Notes: generated from the sequence alone by a model not told the origin. A stretch of DNA of 64,000 bases from Dictyobacter vulcani (GCF_008974265.1 NZ_BKZW01000001.1:2728001-2792000), one strand, 5' to 3'. Positions 19,159-28,942 are shown, counted from the first letter of the stretch. A program made the numbers and translations.

Positions 19159-19926
19159 TCAGGCTAGATGGGAGGGATTGAAGCGTAGCAGGAAGAGGAA
19201 TTCGCGGTTGCCATCACGGCCCAGAATAGGAGAGGCGATTTCACCATCCACTTGAAATGGTGTCTTCTCAGCAATCCAGGTGCGTAGCTCCTGCAAGATA
19301 CGCTGATGGACTGCGGGATCTTTGATGACGCCACTGCCGCGATCAACCTCCAGTTTGTCGGCTTCAAATTGCGGTTTAACCAGGGCCGCGATCCAGGTGT
19401 CAGACGCGGGTGCCAGCAAAGGCACCAGGTGGGGGAGAACCATGCGCAATGAGATAAATGAGACATCAATAACGGCGCATTGCATTGGCTCCGGCAGACT
19501 GGCCAGGTGGCGGATATTTGTGCGCTCCATAACCACGACACGTGGATCGTTGCGTAACTTCCAATCAAGCTGTCCATGGCCAACATCAATGGCATAGACA
19601 CGGGTTGCGCCACGTTCCAGCAGGCATTCAGTAAAGCCGCCAGTGGAAGAGCCAACATCAATAGCCACCTGACCAGCAGGATTCAACTGGAACGTGTCCA
19701 GGGCTTTTTCCAGTTTTAAACCGCCGCGGCTCACATATTTATCTTCGGGAGAAGTGGCCGCCATATGGCAATGCGCATCCAGAGTCACCATTGTGCCGGG
19801 CTTATCCACCAACCGATCTCCCACATACACCTGACCAGCCATAATAATGGCCCGAGCCCGATCTATCCCGGGAGCAATCCCCCGGCGTACTAATGCCACA
19901 TCCAGGCGCTCTTTCTTGGCTGCCAT
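19159..19926 (-). CDS. tlyA: TlyA-type rRNA 2'-O-methyltransferase
   Basis: A 255-residue protein: an S4 RNA-binding domain (about residues 4-65, ERLDVALVRRGIAPGIDRAR, with AGQVYVG) is followed by an FtsJ/RrmJ-like Rossmann methyltransferase. Its SAM motif is AIDVGSSTGGFTECLL, with IDVGHGQLDWKLR after it. TlyA enzymes methylate ribose of C1920 in 23S rRNA and sometimes C1409 in 16S rRNA, which also sets capreomycin sensitivity. Which site is used here cannot be told; the longer type I/II distinction depends on the N-terminus. The ATG has AGAAGG upstream, and the gene starts 43 bases after the ROK kinase stop, so the two are probably co-transcribed. Confidence 0.9.
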   Translation of the reverse strand: MAAKKERLDVALVRRGIAPGIDRARAIIMAGQVYVGDRLVDKPGTMVTLDAHCHMAATSPEDKYVSRGGLKLEKALDTFQLNPAGQVAIDVGSSTGGFTECLLERGATRVYAIDVGHGQLDWKLRNDPRVVVMERTNIRHLASLPEPMQCAVIDVSFISLRMVLPHLVPLLAPASDTWIAALVKPQFEADKLEVDRGSGVIKDPAVHQRILQELRTWIAEKTPFQVDGEIASPILGRDGNREFLFLLRFNPSHLA

Positions 19927-19969
19927 ATACCTTCTTATTTCCCCTCAACAAAAAATGATTGTGCGCACA

Positions 19970-21040
19970 TTAGCGATTATAGTAAGTAAGCGCACCTGCC
20001 CCAATCAGTCCTACATCTGAACCTAATTCAGCCTTAACGATCTTCATAGACTGGTATGGCACCTTCATAGCGCGTTCCTGCAACATACGTTTAGCCGGTC
20101 CCAGGAGCATCTCACCCATTTGAGCAACGCCACCGCCCAGCACAATCCGTTCAGGATTAAAGATATGGATGATATTGATGAGTCCAACACCAATGCCCTC
20201 AGCCGCTGTATTGATAATGTCACGAGCCTCAGGAATACCAGCCTGCGCGGCCTGCGCGACCATCCGTGCATTGATATGAATCGCATTTCTCTGAGCACGG
20301 TTCACATCTGACGGCGTATCGGCCCCACTCATTGGTTCCTGATGTGTCAGCGCGAACGTAAGAAGGTCCTCACCACGTCCCAGCGCGATCAACTCATGTG
20401 CCCGTCGCGCAATAGCCGTTCCTGAAGAAATACTTTCCCAGCAGCCAATATTACCACAATTGCAGCGTGGGCCGCGCCAATCGATCGTCATATGGCCCAG
20501 TTCAGCCGCGGTACCAGAAATACCCTCAATAATGCGTCCATCGGAGATAACGCCGCCACCAATGCCTGTACTGATCGTAATGTAGACCACTTCTTTACTA
20601 CCGCGACCGGCCCCAAACATAAACTCGCCAAGCGCGGCCGCATTGGCATCATTTTCCACATAGATAGGTCGCTGCAACTTCTCAACGAAAATATCGCGCA
20701 AGGGTACATTCACCCAGCCGGACAAATTGGGGGGAGCAAAGACCACACCAGTACGACTGTCGAGTGGACCTGGAGCACCAATACCAATGCCAGCGATCTC
20801 CTCTAAGGTCACATGCGCTTCCTGCAATGCCTGATAGATAGAATCATACATGCGTGGAATCACGCGATCGGGAGAAGGATTTTCGCCCGTCAGCAATCCC
20901 ACACGAGATAAAAGCTTTGCGCCTTGCATGACCGCGGTACGAATCTGGGTACCACCAAGATCCAATCCAATAACCAGGGGAAGATCTTCAGATGAACTCC
21001 ATTGAGAGGATTGGTTCTGCCCAACATATTCACTGTTCAT
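19970..21040 (-). CDS. ROK-family sugar kinase, probable glucokinase
   Basis: A 356-residue cytosolic kinase. The phosphate motif IGLDLGGTQIRTAV is at about residues 24-37. GIGAPGPLDSRTG and VENDANAAALGE (catalytic Asp) follow, then STGIGGGVISDGR. The ROK zinc site GHMTIDWRGPRCNCGNIGCW has the conserved His and three Cys. There is no N-terminal helix-turn-helix, so it is an enzyme rather than a NagC/XylR repressor. ATP-dependent glucokinase is the likeliest activity, but mannose or N-acetyl-sugar kinases share these motifs. The ATG has GGAGC upstream. It heads the ROK-tlyA pair. Confidence 0.88.
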   Translation of the reverse strand: MNSEYVGQNQSSQWSSSEDLPLVIGLDLGGTQIRTAVMQGAKLLSRVGLLTGENPSPDRVIPRMYDSIYQALQEAHVTLEEIAGIGIGAPGPLDSRTGVVFAPPNLSGWVNVPLRDIFVEKLQRPIYVENDANAAALGEFMFGAGRGSKEVVYITISTGIGGGVISDGRIIEGISGTAAELGHMTIDWRGPRCNCGNIGCWESISSGTAIARRAHELIALGRGEDLLTFALTHQEPMSGADTPSDVNRAQRNAIHINARMVAQAAQAGIPEARDIINTAAEGIGVGLINIIHIFNPERIVLGGGVAQMGEMLLGPAKRMLQERAMKVPYQSMKIVKAELGSDVGLIGAGALTYYNR

Positions 21041-21409
21041 GAAATTTAGCTCCAGGTGAGTTTCTTACTGTAGATGATACTGCATTTCCATCGACTGAAC
21101 AAGTGAGCAGAATAAAATTTGTATAAAATTATAGTTTTTTTTGGCTATCTTCTGCTGGGAAAAAGACCCTTTTTTATTGCTAGCGAATATGAATTCATCC
21201 GTTCTATAGATAGATTAGAAAGCAACCGGGCTTATGGATCTGTATTGTTGGTATATTTGAATTTCCTGTCCCAATAAATAGGATCTCTCGCGTTCACTTG
21301 ACAAGCAAGCTAAAGAGGCAATTTTGTGTGAGGAGAATTGCCTTTATGTTTATATAGCAAGCAAGAGAATGTCAAAGTTTGGTTATTTATTGACAAAAAG
21401 GAGCAAACC
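21041..21409. other. divergent intergenic region
   Basis: A/T-rich upstream region shared by the ROK kinase (minus) and a small membrane protein (plus). Poly-T tracts at 21137 and 21170 are visible; no RNA gene is recognised. Confidence 0.35.
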
Positions 21410-21730
21410 ATGTCATCCAGTCAGAGTGATTCAGTCGCAAGTGCCATTGCTGCTTATTCCGCAATCGTAGGAATTATTATGTTGTTATTGATTGTAGTAT
21501 CCGTAGTGATTTATTGGAAAATATTCTCCAAAGCAGGTTATAGTGGTGCCATGAGTCTGCTGATGTTTGTGCCTATTGCTAACATCGTTGCGCTTTGCAT
21601 TCTTGCATTTGGTGAATGGCCTGTACTGCGAGAGCTGGAAATGCTGCGTTATCAGGTTCGTAATCAACCTGGTCCACAGTATCCACAAAATCCATCTGGT
21701 CCACAGTACCCACAAAATCCACGCTATTAA
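21410..21730 (+). CDS. small two-helix membrane protein with PQYPQNP tail
   Basis: A 106-residue protein of unknown function. The start MSSSQSDSVA has AAAAAGGAGC nine bases upstream, so the longer upstream frame is rejected. Two hydrophobic helices (about residues 14-37 and 45-67) are followed by a short basic helix and a C-terminal proline/glutamine tail. In the tail, GPQYPQNP occurs twice in tandem (24-base repeat). It resembles the DUF5684/signal-peptidase-associated type of small membrane proteins in fold only. A clean terminator follows, so it is a single-gene unit. Confidence 0.72.
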   Translation: MSSSQSDSVASAIAAYSAIVGIIMLLLIVVSVVIYWKIFSKAGYSGAMSLLMFVPIANIVALCILAFGEWPVLRELEMLRYQVRNQPGPQYPQNPSGPQYPQNPRY

Positions 21731-21750
21731 GCTTGAAGACAACATAATAA

Positions 21751-21782
21751 GGGTGCATGCGGTATCACATGCGCCCTTTTTT
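21751..21782 (+). terminator. rho-independent terminator
   Basis: A stem GGGTGCATG / CATGCGCCC (one G.T pair) with an 8-base loop is followed by TTTTTT. It lies 20 bases after the stop of the small membrane protein. Confidence 0.88.
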
Positions 21783-21815
21783 ATGTTGGAATGTATTATG
21801 GTCAGGAAATAGTGC

Positions 21816-22031
21816 TTAGAGATTTGTATGATCGCTTTTAACGATCAAGAGAGTACAGACGCCAGCCAGCAGAAAGAGTATCACAGAGATCCAACCCGCA
21901 ACCTGTGCTGCTGTCAAATTATCGCCACTGACCGTTTCGTGGAAAGCTCGCGTCAGTTCATAGATACCTACCAGTAGAAAAAATAGTGTAATGGTTATGC
22001 TTAATATAAGCAAGCTTACTTTCTTGCCCAT
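21816..22031 (-). CDS. small two-helix membrane protein, unknown
   Basis: About 71 residues from MGKKVSLLILSITIT, which has AAAGG seven bases upstream; an alternative ATG lies 15 bases further up and another at 22097. Two transmembrane helices are evident (SLLILSITITLFFLLVGIYE and VAGWISVILFLLAGVCTLLI), separated by a polar loop of about 25 residues. No family is recognised. It is convergent with the preceding small membrane protein, sharing the terminator region. Confidence 0.55.
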   Translation of the reverse strand: MGKKVSLLILSITITLFFLLVGIYELTRAFHETVSGDNLTAAQVAGWISVILFLLAGVCTLLIVKSDHTNL

Positions 22032-22347
22032 TGCGCTGCCTTTCATGAACAATACCTGCGAAACTATAGCTACGCCTCCTGCATAAATATAACGCATTCT
22101 ATGACAAGTATCTATATATATAAATTAAATAGCCCACATTTTTTTCTTCTTACATCCCATTCTAACAAATGTCTTAAGCTCTTACGTTCTTATGTTCTTA
22201 AGCTTTCATGAGCCTCTTTCGCTGCTGTGTAACGTTGTTTGGGATCTTTTACAATCGGATATGGGCATCGTCCCGTGCGGTTGCGAATGGGAACGGGGTA
22301 TTGTTGCCAGGGACGTGCTCGGACGCGAACAGGTTGCAGCGACAAGC

Positions 22348-22721
22348 GCCAATACTTTTCGTTTAACGAGTTTTGTGGCGGCGAAAGACGTTGTGGAGAA
22401 AAGCAGCGAATCATACGTGGAGAGGGCGCCACACGCGGAGGCCGGCATGCGGCGTGATGGTGGAGCGAGGGGCTCAACGAGCAGCGCATGCCTGTGGCGC
22501 CTCCACCGAGACGGATCCTGTTTCGTGATCCTCTCCGAGAAGGTACGGGTATGATCCACACGATCCCTGTAGGCGCCACAGCACTGCGAAGTCGTGCTTG
22601 CAAGCTGGCCTGCGCAAACGGAGCCGTGCGGCCTTCGCGTGTGGCGCCCTCTCCACGTACACCGTGCTTGCTGGTCACGTCGAACCATCTCTCAACGTCT
22701 CGCTAACCGAAAAGTATTGGC
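22348..22721. repeat. roughly 374-bp imperfect palindromic repeat element
   Basis: The ends are inverted copies: GCCAATACTTTTCG with TTAACGAG at 22348-22370, and the complement at 22699-22721. A second inverted pair lies inside (22414-22445 and 22629-22659, core GTGGAGAGGGCGCCACACGC), and a third is nested (CTGTGGCGCC near 22491 and its complement near 22575). The nested symmetry and lack of a coding frame suggest a MITE-like element. Reading frames here overlap on all strands and are not believed. Confidence 0.68.
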
Positions 22722-22747
22722 GACAAGCGTTGCCGGTACGACGGCGA

Positions 22748-22781
22748 GGACCCTACTCTATAGAGAAGGAGAGTAGGGTCC
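22748..22781. terminator. 12-bp hairpin downstream of the YIP1-like gene
   Basis: GGACCCTACTCT and its complement flank a 10-base loop. It lies 11 bases past the stop of the minus-strand membrane gene; there is no T-run, so it is a weak terminator or a structural end. Confidence 0.5.
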
Positions 22782-22791
22782 GGGTGGGGGG

Positions 22792-23502
22792 TTAGTGGAG
22801 GTTGGAGATAGTAGTGCCGATGTAGTGGGTAAGGGCAAGGGCGGATCCACAGACGACGAGAAGGCCGAGGATATAAGGGATGGCTACGGTGGCGATGGCT
22901 TTGTCCTGGTTGAGGTTGTGGACGCCTTTGACGACGAAGATGTTCAGAAAGACTCCATAACAAAAGACAATGATACTGATGAGTGGAGCGAAGAACAGGG
23001 TGGATATATGGAAGTAGACGAAGACCGCGATAATAATACCGCCGATCAAGCTCAAGGGAACGAGATAGAGAAGCATATCAAATGCATGCTGTACGAAATG
23101 TCCGTTTCCTCTGAATGTGCGTGCCAGCAAATATTGCAAGCCGACTTCAATGAAGAAAAGGAGTGGTACAAAAATGACTTTGAGGACAAATGCGCCGATA
23201 GTTGCACCCACGGTCAGGGTTCCTAACAGACCGAAAATTGGATTGGCACGCACATCGACACCTGATGAAGTATCCCTGAACAGGCTTTTGATCAGTCCAA
23301 GGAGTACAGGGATCAGGAGCAGGGCGGCGAGTTGAATCCAGACCAGATTCCAACGCGCGTATTCAGCTGTCCTGGCAAAGGTAGCCGCCGATGGACGGAT
23401 AATTGCTTTGAGATAGAATGTGGGTAACATGCGTAACGGATGTGGAGATTTACCAGGCGAGCGAGATGCTGCTACTTGAGCGTGTTCGGAATTCCAACTC
23501 AT
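22792..23502 (-). CDS. YIP1-family integral membrane protein
   Basis: A 236-residue protein from MSWNSEHAQV (GAGGT eight bases upstream). About 30 polar residues are followed by LPTFYLKAIIRPSAATFART and five hydrophobic helices: about residues 53-72, 89-112, 142-165, 170-192 and 207-228. The layout (helix, long loop, then two helical pairs with a VKGVHNL segment between) fits the bacterial YIP1/DUF1282-like family, whose molecular role is not settled. The ending HYIGTTISNLH is polar. The hairpin and the repeat element follow downstream. Confidence 0.7.
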   Translation of the reverse strand: MSWNSEHAQVAASRSPGKSPHPLRMLPTFYLKAIIRPSAATFARTAEYARWNLVWIQLAALLLIPVLLGLIKSLFRDTSSGVDVRANPIFGLLGTLTVGATIGAFVLKVIFVPLLFFIEVGLQYLLARTFRGNGHFVQHAFDMLLYLVPLSLIGGIIIAVFVYFHISTLFFAPLISIIVFCYGVFLNIFVVKGVHNLNQDKAIATVAIPYILGLLVVCGSALALTHYIGTTISNLH

Positions 23503-23676
23503 CGTTTTTACCTCATTCTCATGCATATGCAGAGTGTAGATCTCCTAAGCAAGCTAACGGTACTATCATACCCAATGCCAGCGAAATGTGCAATGGATGA
23601 AAAGCTCATGAAGAGAAGCAAAAGATGATGAGGTCGATCTTCATAGTAGTAGAGATAATTACGAAGAATGCAGAGA

Positions 23677-24129
23677 TTAGCGTGAGAGTTGATCACTATC
23701 CATCAGGATGGTGACGGGGCCATCGTTAACCAGAGAGACTTCCATGTGGGCACCAAAGATGCCACCGCTCACCTGGAGTCCATGGGCCGCGATACTGTCT
23801 TTGAAGCGTGCAACCAGAGGTTCGGCTAACGAAGGAGGGGCAGCCGCAGTAAAACTAGGGCGGCGACCCTTGCGGATATCTGCGTAGAGGGTAAATTGGG
23901 AGACCACCAGAACTTCGCCCTGGATATCGAGCACTGAGAGATTCATCTTGCCGGCGTCATCCTCAAAGACACGCAGATAGGCCAGTTTATCCACCAGTTG
24001 CTTGACCTGTGGCTCACCATCTTCAGGACCTATACCGAGCAGGACCAGGAAGCCGCGACCAATCGATCCTACGATCTGATCATCCACGACGACGCTGGCA
24101 CGGCTAACGCGTTGTACGACTGCTCTCAC
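23677..24129 (-). CDS. dtd: D-aminoacyl-tRNA deacylase
   Basis: A proofreading enzyme that hydrolyses D-amino acids (and glycine from tRNA-Ala) off tRNA. The 150-residue protein begins MRAVVQRVSRASV. It has the family's two signatures: SQFTLYADIRKGRRPSF (about 77-93) and NDGPVTILMDS near the C-terminus, which carries the Gly-Pro pair that confers chiral selection. The start is GTG and overlaps the acpS stop by four bases (GTGA), so translation is coupled. Confidence 0.95.
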   Translation of the reverse strand: MRAVVQRVSRASVVVDDQIVGSIGRGFLVLLGIGPEDGEPQVKQLVDKLAYLRVFEDDAGKMNLSVLDIQGEVLVVSQFTLYADIRKGRRPSFTAAAPPSLAEPLVARFKDSIAAHGLQVSGGIFGAHMEVSLVNDGPVTILMDSDQLSR

Positions 24130-24686
24130 TCGTCCAATATTCCTGTCTGTGTTGTGGTTGATAGTGGTTCTACGGGTGAGTTTGTCGGAGGGGCCACCTG
24201 GACACCAACGGCGATAGCGATTGAGAATTGTGCCAGATCGGCCATACTGACATCAAAGGCATTCAGGCCAAGATATTCAGCGCGCTTTTTGGCATTGCCA
24301 TGGAGACGCACAGAAGGACGACCGCTGCGTAAGTGAACCACCTCCATCTCACGCCAGCCCACGCCGCGCATACCTGTTCCCAGGGCTTTACAGATAGCCT
24401 CTTTTACCGCAAAGCGGCCAGCCAGGCGCGACATTTTCCCCCGGCTCTGGGCTATTTCAAGATCGGTAAAGACACGTTTCAGAAACCGTTCGCCATGGTG
24501 TTCATACACCCTACGAATACGTGCCACCTCAATAATATCAACACCGACCGCTACATTCACACCCCCGGTAGGATGGAGTGAAGCAGGAAGACCAGCCACT
24601 CCTCCCGGCCCGAAAAGCCAATCCGGCATAGGCATGTCCGGCTGGCTTACGAGTGGTGTAAATAGCAATGACTGATCTTCATCCAT
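24126..24686 (-). CDS. acpS: holo-[acyl-carrier-protein] synthase
   Basis: Transfers phosphopantetheine from CoA to acyl carrier protein. The core has GVDIIEVARI (Mg-binding Asp, about 49-58), ERFLKRVFTDLE and the catalytic FAVKEAICKALGTG. At 186 residues it is longer than the usual 120-130: about 45 extra N-terminal residues (MDEDQSLLFTPLVSQPDMPM and a Gly/Pro-rich stretch) and about 20 C-terminal. The internal GTG-like alternatives lack good sites, and GGAGT precedes this ATG, so the extension may be real. It lies 22 bases after ugd and overlaps dtd. Confidence 0.93.
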   Translation of the reverse strand: MDEDQSLLFTPLVSQPDMPMPDWLFGPGGVAGLPASLHPTGGVNVAVGVDIIEVARIRRVYEHHGERFLKRVFTDLEIAQSRGKMSRLAGRFAVKEAICKALGTGMRGVGWREMEVVHLRSGRPSVRLHGNAKKRAEYLGLNAFDVSMADLAQFSIAIAVGVQVAPPTNSPVEPLSTTTQTGILDE

Positions 24687-24708
24687 GATACTCTAAACTC
24701 CGTCAGGC

Positions 24709-26124
24709 TTAGCTTTCGCTCGTGATCAATGAGTCCTGGTTCACTTCGTCAGGCATCTGACTGGTTGTATCCTCAGCGGCCAGGACAGATGGTGCAGGCG
24801 TGGTGGCGCGACCCATACCGCGATAAATGAAACCGTAGCGATTCATCTCGGAAGGCTCGTAGACGTTACGTCCATCGATCAAGATCGGGCGGCGCATCGA
24901 ACCACGAATTTTCTGCATATTCAGTGATTTAAATTCATTCCAATCTGTCACTATAATCAGCGCATCCACATTTTCAGCAACCTCATAAGGTGTTTTGCAG
25001 AAGGCTACATCGTTCAGATTGACATTCTCACGCTCAAGGGCCTCACGACCGGTCTTAGTAGCGACTGGATCATAGACGCGAACCGTCGCACCCTGGCTGG
25101 TGACCCAGTGGATGATATCGACAGCAGGAGCCTCGCGCATATCGTCGGTATTAGGTTTGAAAGCCAGACCCAGGATACCAATGGTGGTGCCACGCAATGA
25201 GCCGAGCATATTGGTCAGTTTTGAGACCACCAGACGGCGCTGATCATGGTTGATATCCATTACCGCACGCAGCATCTGAGGATGCAAGCCAGCCTCATCG
25301 GCCATATGTGCCAGAGCACGCACATCTTTCGGGAAACAGCTACCGCCGTAGCCCAGTCCAGCATCCAGGAAGGCATGACCGATACGTTTGTCATAACCCA
25401 TACCTAATGCCACCTGTTTGACATCAGCGCCCAGGCGCTCACAGATCTGAGCCATCTCATTGATGAAAGAGATCTTGGTTGCCAGGAAAGCATTGGAAGC
25501 ATACTTGATCATCTCAGCGGTATAGAGATCAGTAATCACGAAAGGAGCGCGCAACTGTAAGTACAGACGAGCAACTTTGTGAGCAGCCTCAGGCTCAGAA
25601 GAACCCAGCACAATACGATCAGGATTCTGGAAGTCCAGCAGGGCAGCACCCTCGCGCAAGAATTCAGGATTCGAGACCACCGAGAAGCTTGCATTGGATG
25701 ATTTTAGATTATTGCTGATGACGCGTGAAACCACATCGCCACTGCCAACCGGAACGGTACTCTTATTAATAACAATTGCATAATGATCAAGGTTTTCAGC
25801 AATACTGCGTGCAGCGCTTTCAACATAGCGCATATCAGCGCCACCCTGATTATTACCTGTAGGAGTATTAACTGCAATAAAGATAAATTCACTGTTTTCG
25901 AGTCCATCAGGATAACTGGTAGTAAAGCGCAGGCGACCAGCCTCTACATTGCGCTCTACCATCTCCTCAAGACCTGGTTCATAAATTGGCAGAATACCTT
26001 TATTTAAGCGATCAATTTTTTCTTGTACAATATCAACGCAGGTAACTGTATTGCCCAGATCAGCCAGGCACGTGCCCGTTACCAAGCCTACATAGCCCGT
26101 TCCAATTACACAGATAACTGACAC
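24709..26124 (-). CDS. ugd: UDP-glucose 6-dehydrogenase
   Basis: Oxidises UDP-glucose twice to UDP-glucuronate, a precursor for cell-surface polysaccharide. The 471-residue protein begins with the NAD motif [15 protein letters not shown]. The catalytic Cys is in [14 protein letters not shown] (about residues 255-268). A C-terminal UDP-binding Rossmann domain ([18 protein letters not shown]) is followed by a roughly 40-residue Ser/Thr/Pro tail that is not part of the standard enzyme. The start is GTG; the GAGGAG ribosome site lies inside the last codons of the upstream MBL gene, so they form an operon. Confidence 0.95.
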   Translation of the reverse strand: MSVICVIGTGYVGLVTGTCLADLGNTVTCVDIVQEKIDRLNKGILPIYEPGLEEMVERNVEAGRLRFTTSYPDGLENSEFIFIAVNTPTGNNQGGADMRYVESAARSIAENLDHYAIVINKSTVPVGSGDVVSRVISNNLKSSNASFSVVSNPEFLREGAALLDFQNPDRIVLGSSEPEAAHKVARLYLQLRAPFVITDLYTAEMIKYASNAFLATKISFINEMAQICERLGADVKQVALGMGYDKRIGHAFLDAGLGYGGSCFPKDVRALAHMADEAGLHPQMLRAVMDINHDQRRLVVSKLTNMLGSLRGTTIGILGLAFKPNTDDMREAPAVDIIHWVTSQGATVRVYDPVATKTGREALERENVNLNDVAFCKTPYEVAENVDALIIVTDWNEFKSLNMQKIRGSMRRPILIDGRNVYEPSEMNRYGFIYRGMGRATTPAPSVLAAEDTTSQMPDEVNQDSLITSES

Positions 26125-26128
26125 AATA

Positions 26129-26794
26129 TTACTCCTCTGCAGCTACAAATGGATTTTCATACTTCTCTTCTATAATAGTAGTTGGCTGCCCGTGACCCGG
26201 AAAAACGACCAGATCATCTTCAAGGGTATACAATTTACTTCGGATTGATTGTTCAATCTGTACATAGTTCCCTCCTACAAAATCGGTGCGTCCAATGCTC
26301 CGGTAGAAGAGGGTATCCCCACTAAAGACACAATAGGGCTGACTGATCAAGCAAATTCCCCCAGGGGTATGACCGGGTGTGTGTATCACATCCAGTGTCA
26401 GAGTTCCAAAGGAGATGGAATCTCCTTCCTGGAGTAAAATATCAGGTTTGCGTCGGACCAACGGTGCGGTACGTCCATATTCCTGTGCGGTTTGCTCATC
26501 TGTATAAAGAGGAACATCAGCCGGATGGATAGCCAGGGGCACCGGGAAGTGCTCGCTGATGGCATCGATGGCGCAAATATGATCTATGTGTCCATGAGTA
26601 TTGATAATATACCTGGGAATAAGTTGAAGTTCTTGAATTGCCGCAAGAATTTTTTCTGGCTCATCCCCTGGATCGATGATGACTGCTTCACGCGTTTCCG
26701 GGCAAGCGTATAAGTAGCAGTTTTCTTCAAACAAACCAACCGTGACACATTTCACAATGGGCGTCTTTTCTGCGTTGTTTGCATTTTCAGGCAT
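26129..26794 (-). CDS. MBL-fold metallo-hydrolase (glyoxalase II-like)
   Basis: A 221-residue cytosolic metallo-beta-lactamase-fold enzyme. The di-metal signature is [11 protein letters not shown] (HxHxDH, about residues 65-75). Further ligands are seen in [12 protein letters not shown] and [14 protein letters not shown], and the last His is in PGHGQPTTI. The pattern matches the YcbL/GloB2-like subgroup of glyoxalase II; substrate uncertain. The stop is separated from the ugd start by four bases, so it heads the operon MBL-ugd-acpS-dtd. The ATG has AGGAGGAAC 11 bases upstream. Confidence 0.88.
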   Translation of the reverse strand: MPENANNAEKTPIVKCVTVGLFEENCYLYACPETREAVIIDPGDEPEKILAAIQELQLIPRYIINTHGHIDHICAIDAISEHFPVPLAIHPADVPLYTDEQTAQEYGRTAPLVRRKPDILLQEGDSISFGTLTLDVIHTPGHTPGGICLISQPYCVFSGDTLFYRSIGRTDFVGGNYVQIEQSIRSKLYTLEDDLVVFPGHGQPTTIIEEKYENPFVAAEE

Positions 26795-27441
26795 GCTGTG
26801 CGTTTGTTCCTCCTAAGCCCTCAGGCGAATAGCACTGAGAGACATTATAGCATAGCTTCCTATCAATCAGGAGAGCACAAAAGATTGATCAAGGCTCAGA
26901 TCACTATATTCTCATAATACTCATGATAATCTATAAGCCAACCGACGGTCCACTGGCAATGGTGCATGGACCTGAATGTTCTGAACTGGTACTTATGTAC
27001 TTATCCTTTGTCCATCAGGTAGCAGCATCATAGTTCGTCAGTACAAAAGGCATCCTGCCAGCCTTACGCTTTTGAATGGCACACCATCACGACTTTGTGT
27101 CTGTATCTTCCAACGTCTGATTCTATAAAAAATAGTAAGTATTAGTAGTTTATTACTATTGGGTAGGTCGAATGGCCAAAAAAGAGAGAATGATTAGTGA
27201 CAAGATTCAAAGGAGATGCTTTTTCTTCTGAGTATTCAGCTGACAAAATTTGAAGCGCTCCACTTTTTCTGACGTATAAAAGAATAGGTCTATGGGGAGC
27301 ATTGATGAAGCGGAATGTGGACGAAATGGAATATGTAATGTAGAATGTGTACTATAAGGAACTTGCTTCATTATCCTATGTTCTGGTTCCGCATGAGCGC
27401 CCCAATAGGCAGCTGTACGCTCAGGAGGAGTAGAAGAAAGC
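26795..27441. other. long divergent intergenic region
   Basis: About 650 bases between the MBL gene (minus) and the acidic Tat-like protein (plus). It contains short imperfect hairpins (for example GGTCCA/TGGACC near 26949) and a repeated GAATGT-type word near 27310-27350. No gene is supported. Confidence 0.35.
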
Positions 27442-28761
27442 ATGTCGAATGATCAATCGGAACGACGAATGTATCGCAAAAGCCCTGGACGCCAGTATGG
27501 CTATGAATATGATCCGCTGAACAGTCAGAGTGGCAGCAGAGCGCCAAATGGCGAGACCGCGAGCCGCTCAGGTATGTTACTCGCGCAACGCCCAGACCCG
27601 CGGCGAACTCGACAGCTCATGCGTCAAAGTATTATTGCCAGTAAACGTCCGAATGAAGAAGAGACAGAGCAAATAGACTTTAGCGACACCCCTTACGCTG
27701 GAATCGTAGAGGAAGATCCGTACGAGGCGCGTCCCAGTCGCCGGCATCCCGCACGTCATCCATTGCCGGAAGCGTATCTGCCATCAGCGCAGAAGCGTTA
27801 TCGTAGTAAACAGGGTGACTTTTCCCAGCCGGTGTTACCGCCAACCAGCGCGCTCTACTTGCCAGAAGATGAGGATTATGACGACGAATGGCGAGACCTG
27901 GCAGATGTTGATCCTGATCCAGGTTTTGAAGAGCCGTTGGACCAGCGTGTGCGTTATATCCAGGAAGATGATGACGACTATGATGTGGTCGTTCCATCGC
28001 GCTCATCCATACGTCCCGTACCGCAGCCTAAACTGACCCGACGTTTAGAGCCGATCACCCCTGAACGTATCTATCCCGATGAGGATGACAATTATGATTA
28101 TGAATACGAATACGAGGATGATCAGGCATCGGTACGGCGAGTAAAAAGTGGATCCAGGAAAAAGATGTCCCGCCGGGGCTTATTATTCGGTGCAGGCGCG
28201 GTGGCAGTTGTTGGTGCTGGAGCGGTGGCCTCGCAATATATCCCGAAGTTACCCCAGGCAGTGAATGATGTGAGCTCAAACGTTGAGCACCAGGTACAAG
28301 AGGCCTTTAACAAAGGTGTCGCCCAGGGTGTAGACCAGGCACGCAAAGATTTTGTTGGTTCGATGGAAAATTTAGAAGGCTTTACCCTGGAAGGTGCGAT
28401 CACCGCAGCCCGACTGACGCGTGTGGCTTATGATGTTTTTGTCTCGCCTATTATCAAATTCGGAGCAAACATTACCGGTGATGTCTTATCCGGAATGCTC
28501 AAAGCCTTTAAGACCGCGCGTGGTCTACTGGCTGGCATCTATCAGGATAACGCGACCCTGATCGCCATCCAGAAAGTCCTTGAAACCTGGGTCACACAGG
28601 TAGATACACTACCTAAACGGCTGGATGCCATTACCCAATCGGATCTGGATGGGGCGCAGGCGTACCTGCGTGCGCTTCAGAGAAAGGTTGATGATGAAAA
28701 AGCTAAACTTAATCAACCGGCCAATGCAACGGCAACGCCACCAACTAAACCGACCCCTTAG
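27442..28761 (+). CDS. acidic protein with internal Tat-like membrane anchor, unknown
   Basis: The 439-residue product matches no family I know. Residues 1-235 are highly charged and probably disordered, with acid/Tyr clusters such as DEDYDDEW and DEDDNYDYEYEYED. A basic patch and a twin-arginine-like motif, KKMSRRGLLFGAGAVAVVGA, follow at about 238-257. That motif and the hydrophobic run after it look like a Tat signal or anchor placed in mid-protein. The C-terminal 170 residues are amphipathic helices (VSSNVEHQVQEAFNKGVAQG) and a Thr/Pro tail. If the motif is used, the C-terminus would be outside and the acidic arm cytosolic. The start has AGGAGGAG upstream. Confidence 0.68.
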   Translation: MSNDQSERRMYRKSPGRQYGYEYDPLNSQSGSRAPNGETASRSGMLLAQRPDPRRTRQLMRQSIIASKRPNEEETEQIDFSDTPYAGIVEEDPYEARPSRRHPARHPLPEAYLPSAQKRYRSKQGDFSQPVLPPTSALYLPEDEDYDDEWRDLADVDPDPGFEEPLDQRVRYIQEDDDDYDVVVPSRSSIRPVPQPKLTRRLEPITPERIYPDEDDNYDYEYEYEDDQASVRRVKSGSRKKMSRRGLLFGAGAVAVVGAGAVASQYIPKLPQAVNDVSSNVEHQVQEAFNKGVAQGVDQARKDFVGSMENLEGFTLEGAITAARLTRVAYDVFVSPIIKFGANITGDVLSGMLKAFKTARGLLAGIYQDNATLIAIQKVLETWVTQVDTLPKRLDAITQSDLDGAQAYLRALQRKVDDEKAKLNQPANATATPPTKPTP

Positions 28762-28777
28762 GTAGTTTTTCCCGGGT

Positions 28778-28806
28778 GCGCTGGATGCTCGAAGTGCATC
28801 CAGCGC
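28778..28806 (+). terminator. hairpin after the acidic protein gene
   Basis: An 11-bp perfect stem, GCGCTGGATGC and its complement, with a 7-base loop lies 17 bases after the stop. There is no T-run, so its strength as a terminator is uncertain. Confidence 0.55.
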
Positions 28807-28942
28807 AGAACTACTATAAACAAGCGAGCGCTGAAGGTGGGAGGTCGCAGTAAGCCTTCAAGCAATCAGAAAAATAGATGGCCTTCACCTCTTGACGCGA
28901 GCGGGACAATATGCTATTATCATTTTGCCTTACGAAAGGCGC

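Noticed and set aside
22190..22790. Frames of 60-160 codons on both strands
   Set aside because: They coincide with the nested inverted repeat; no start sites or protein features.
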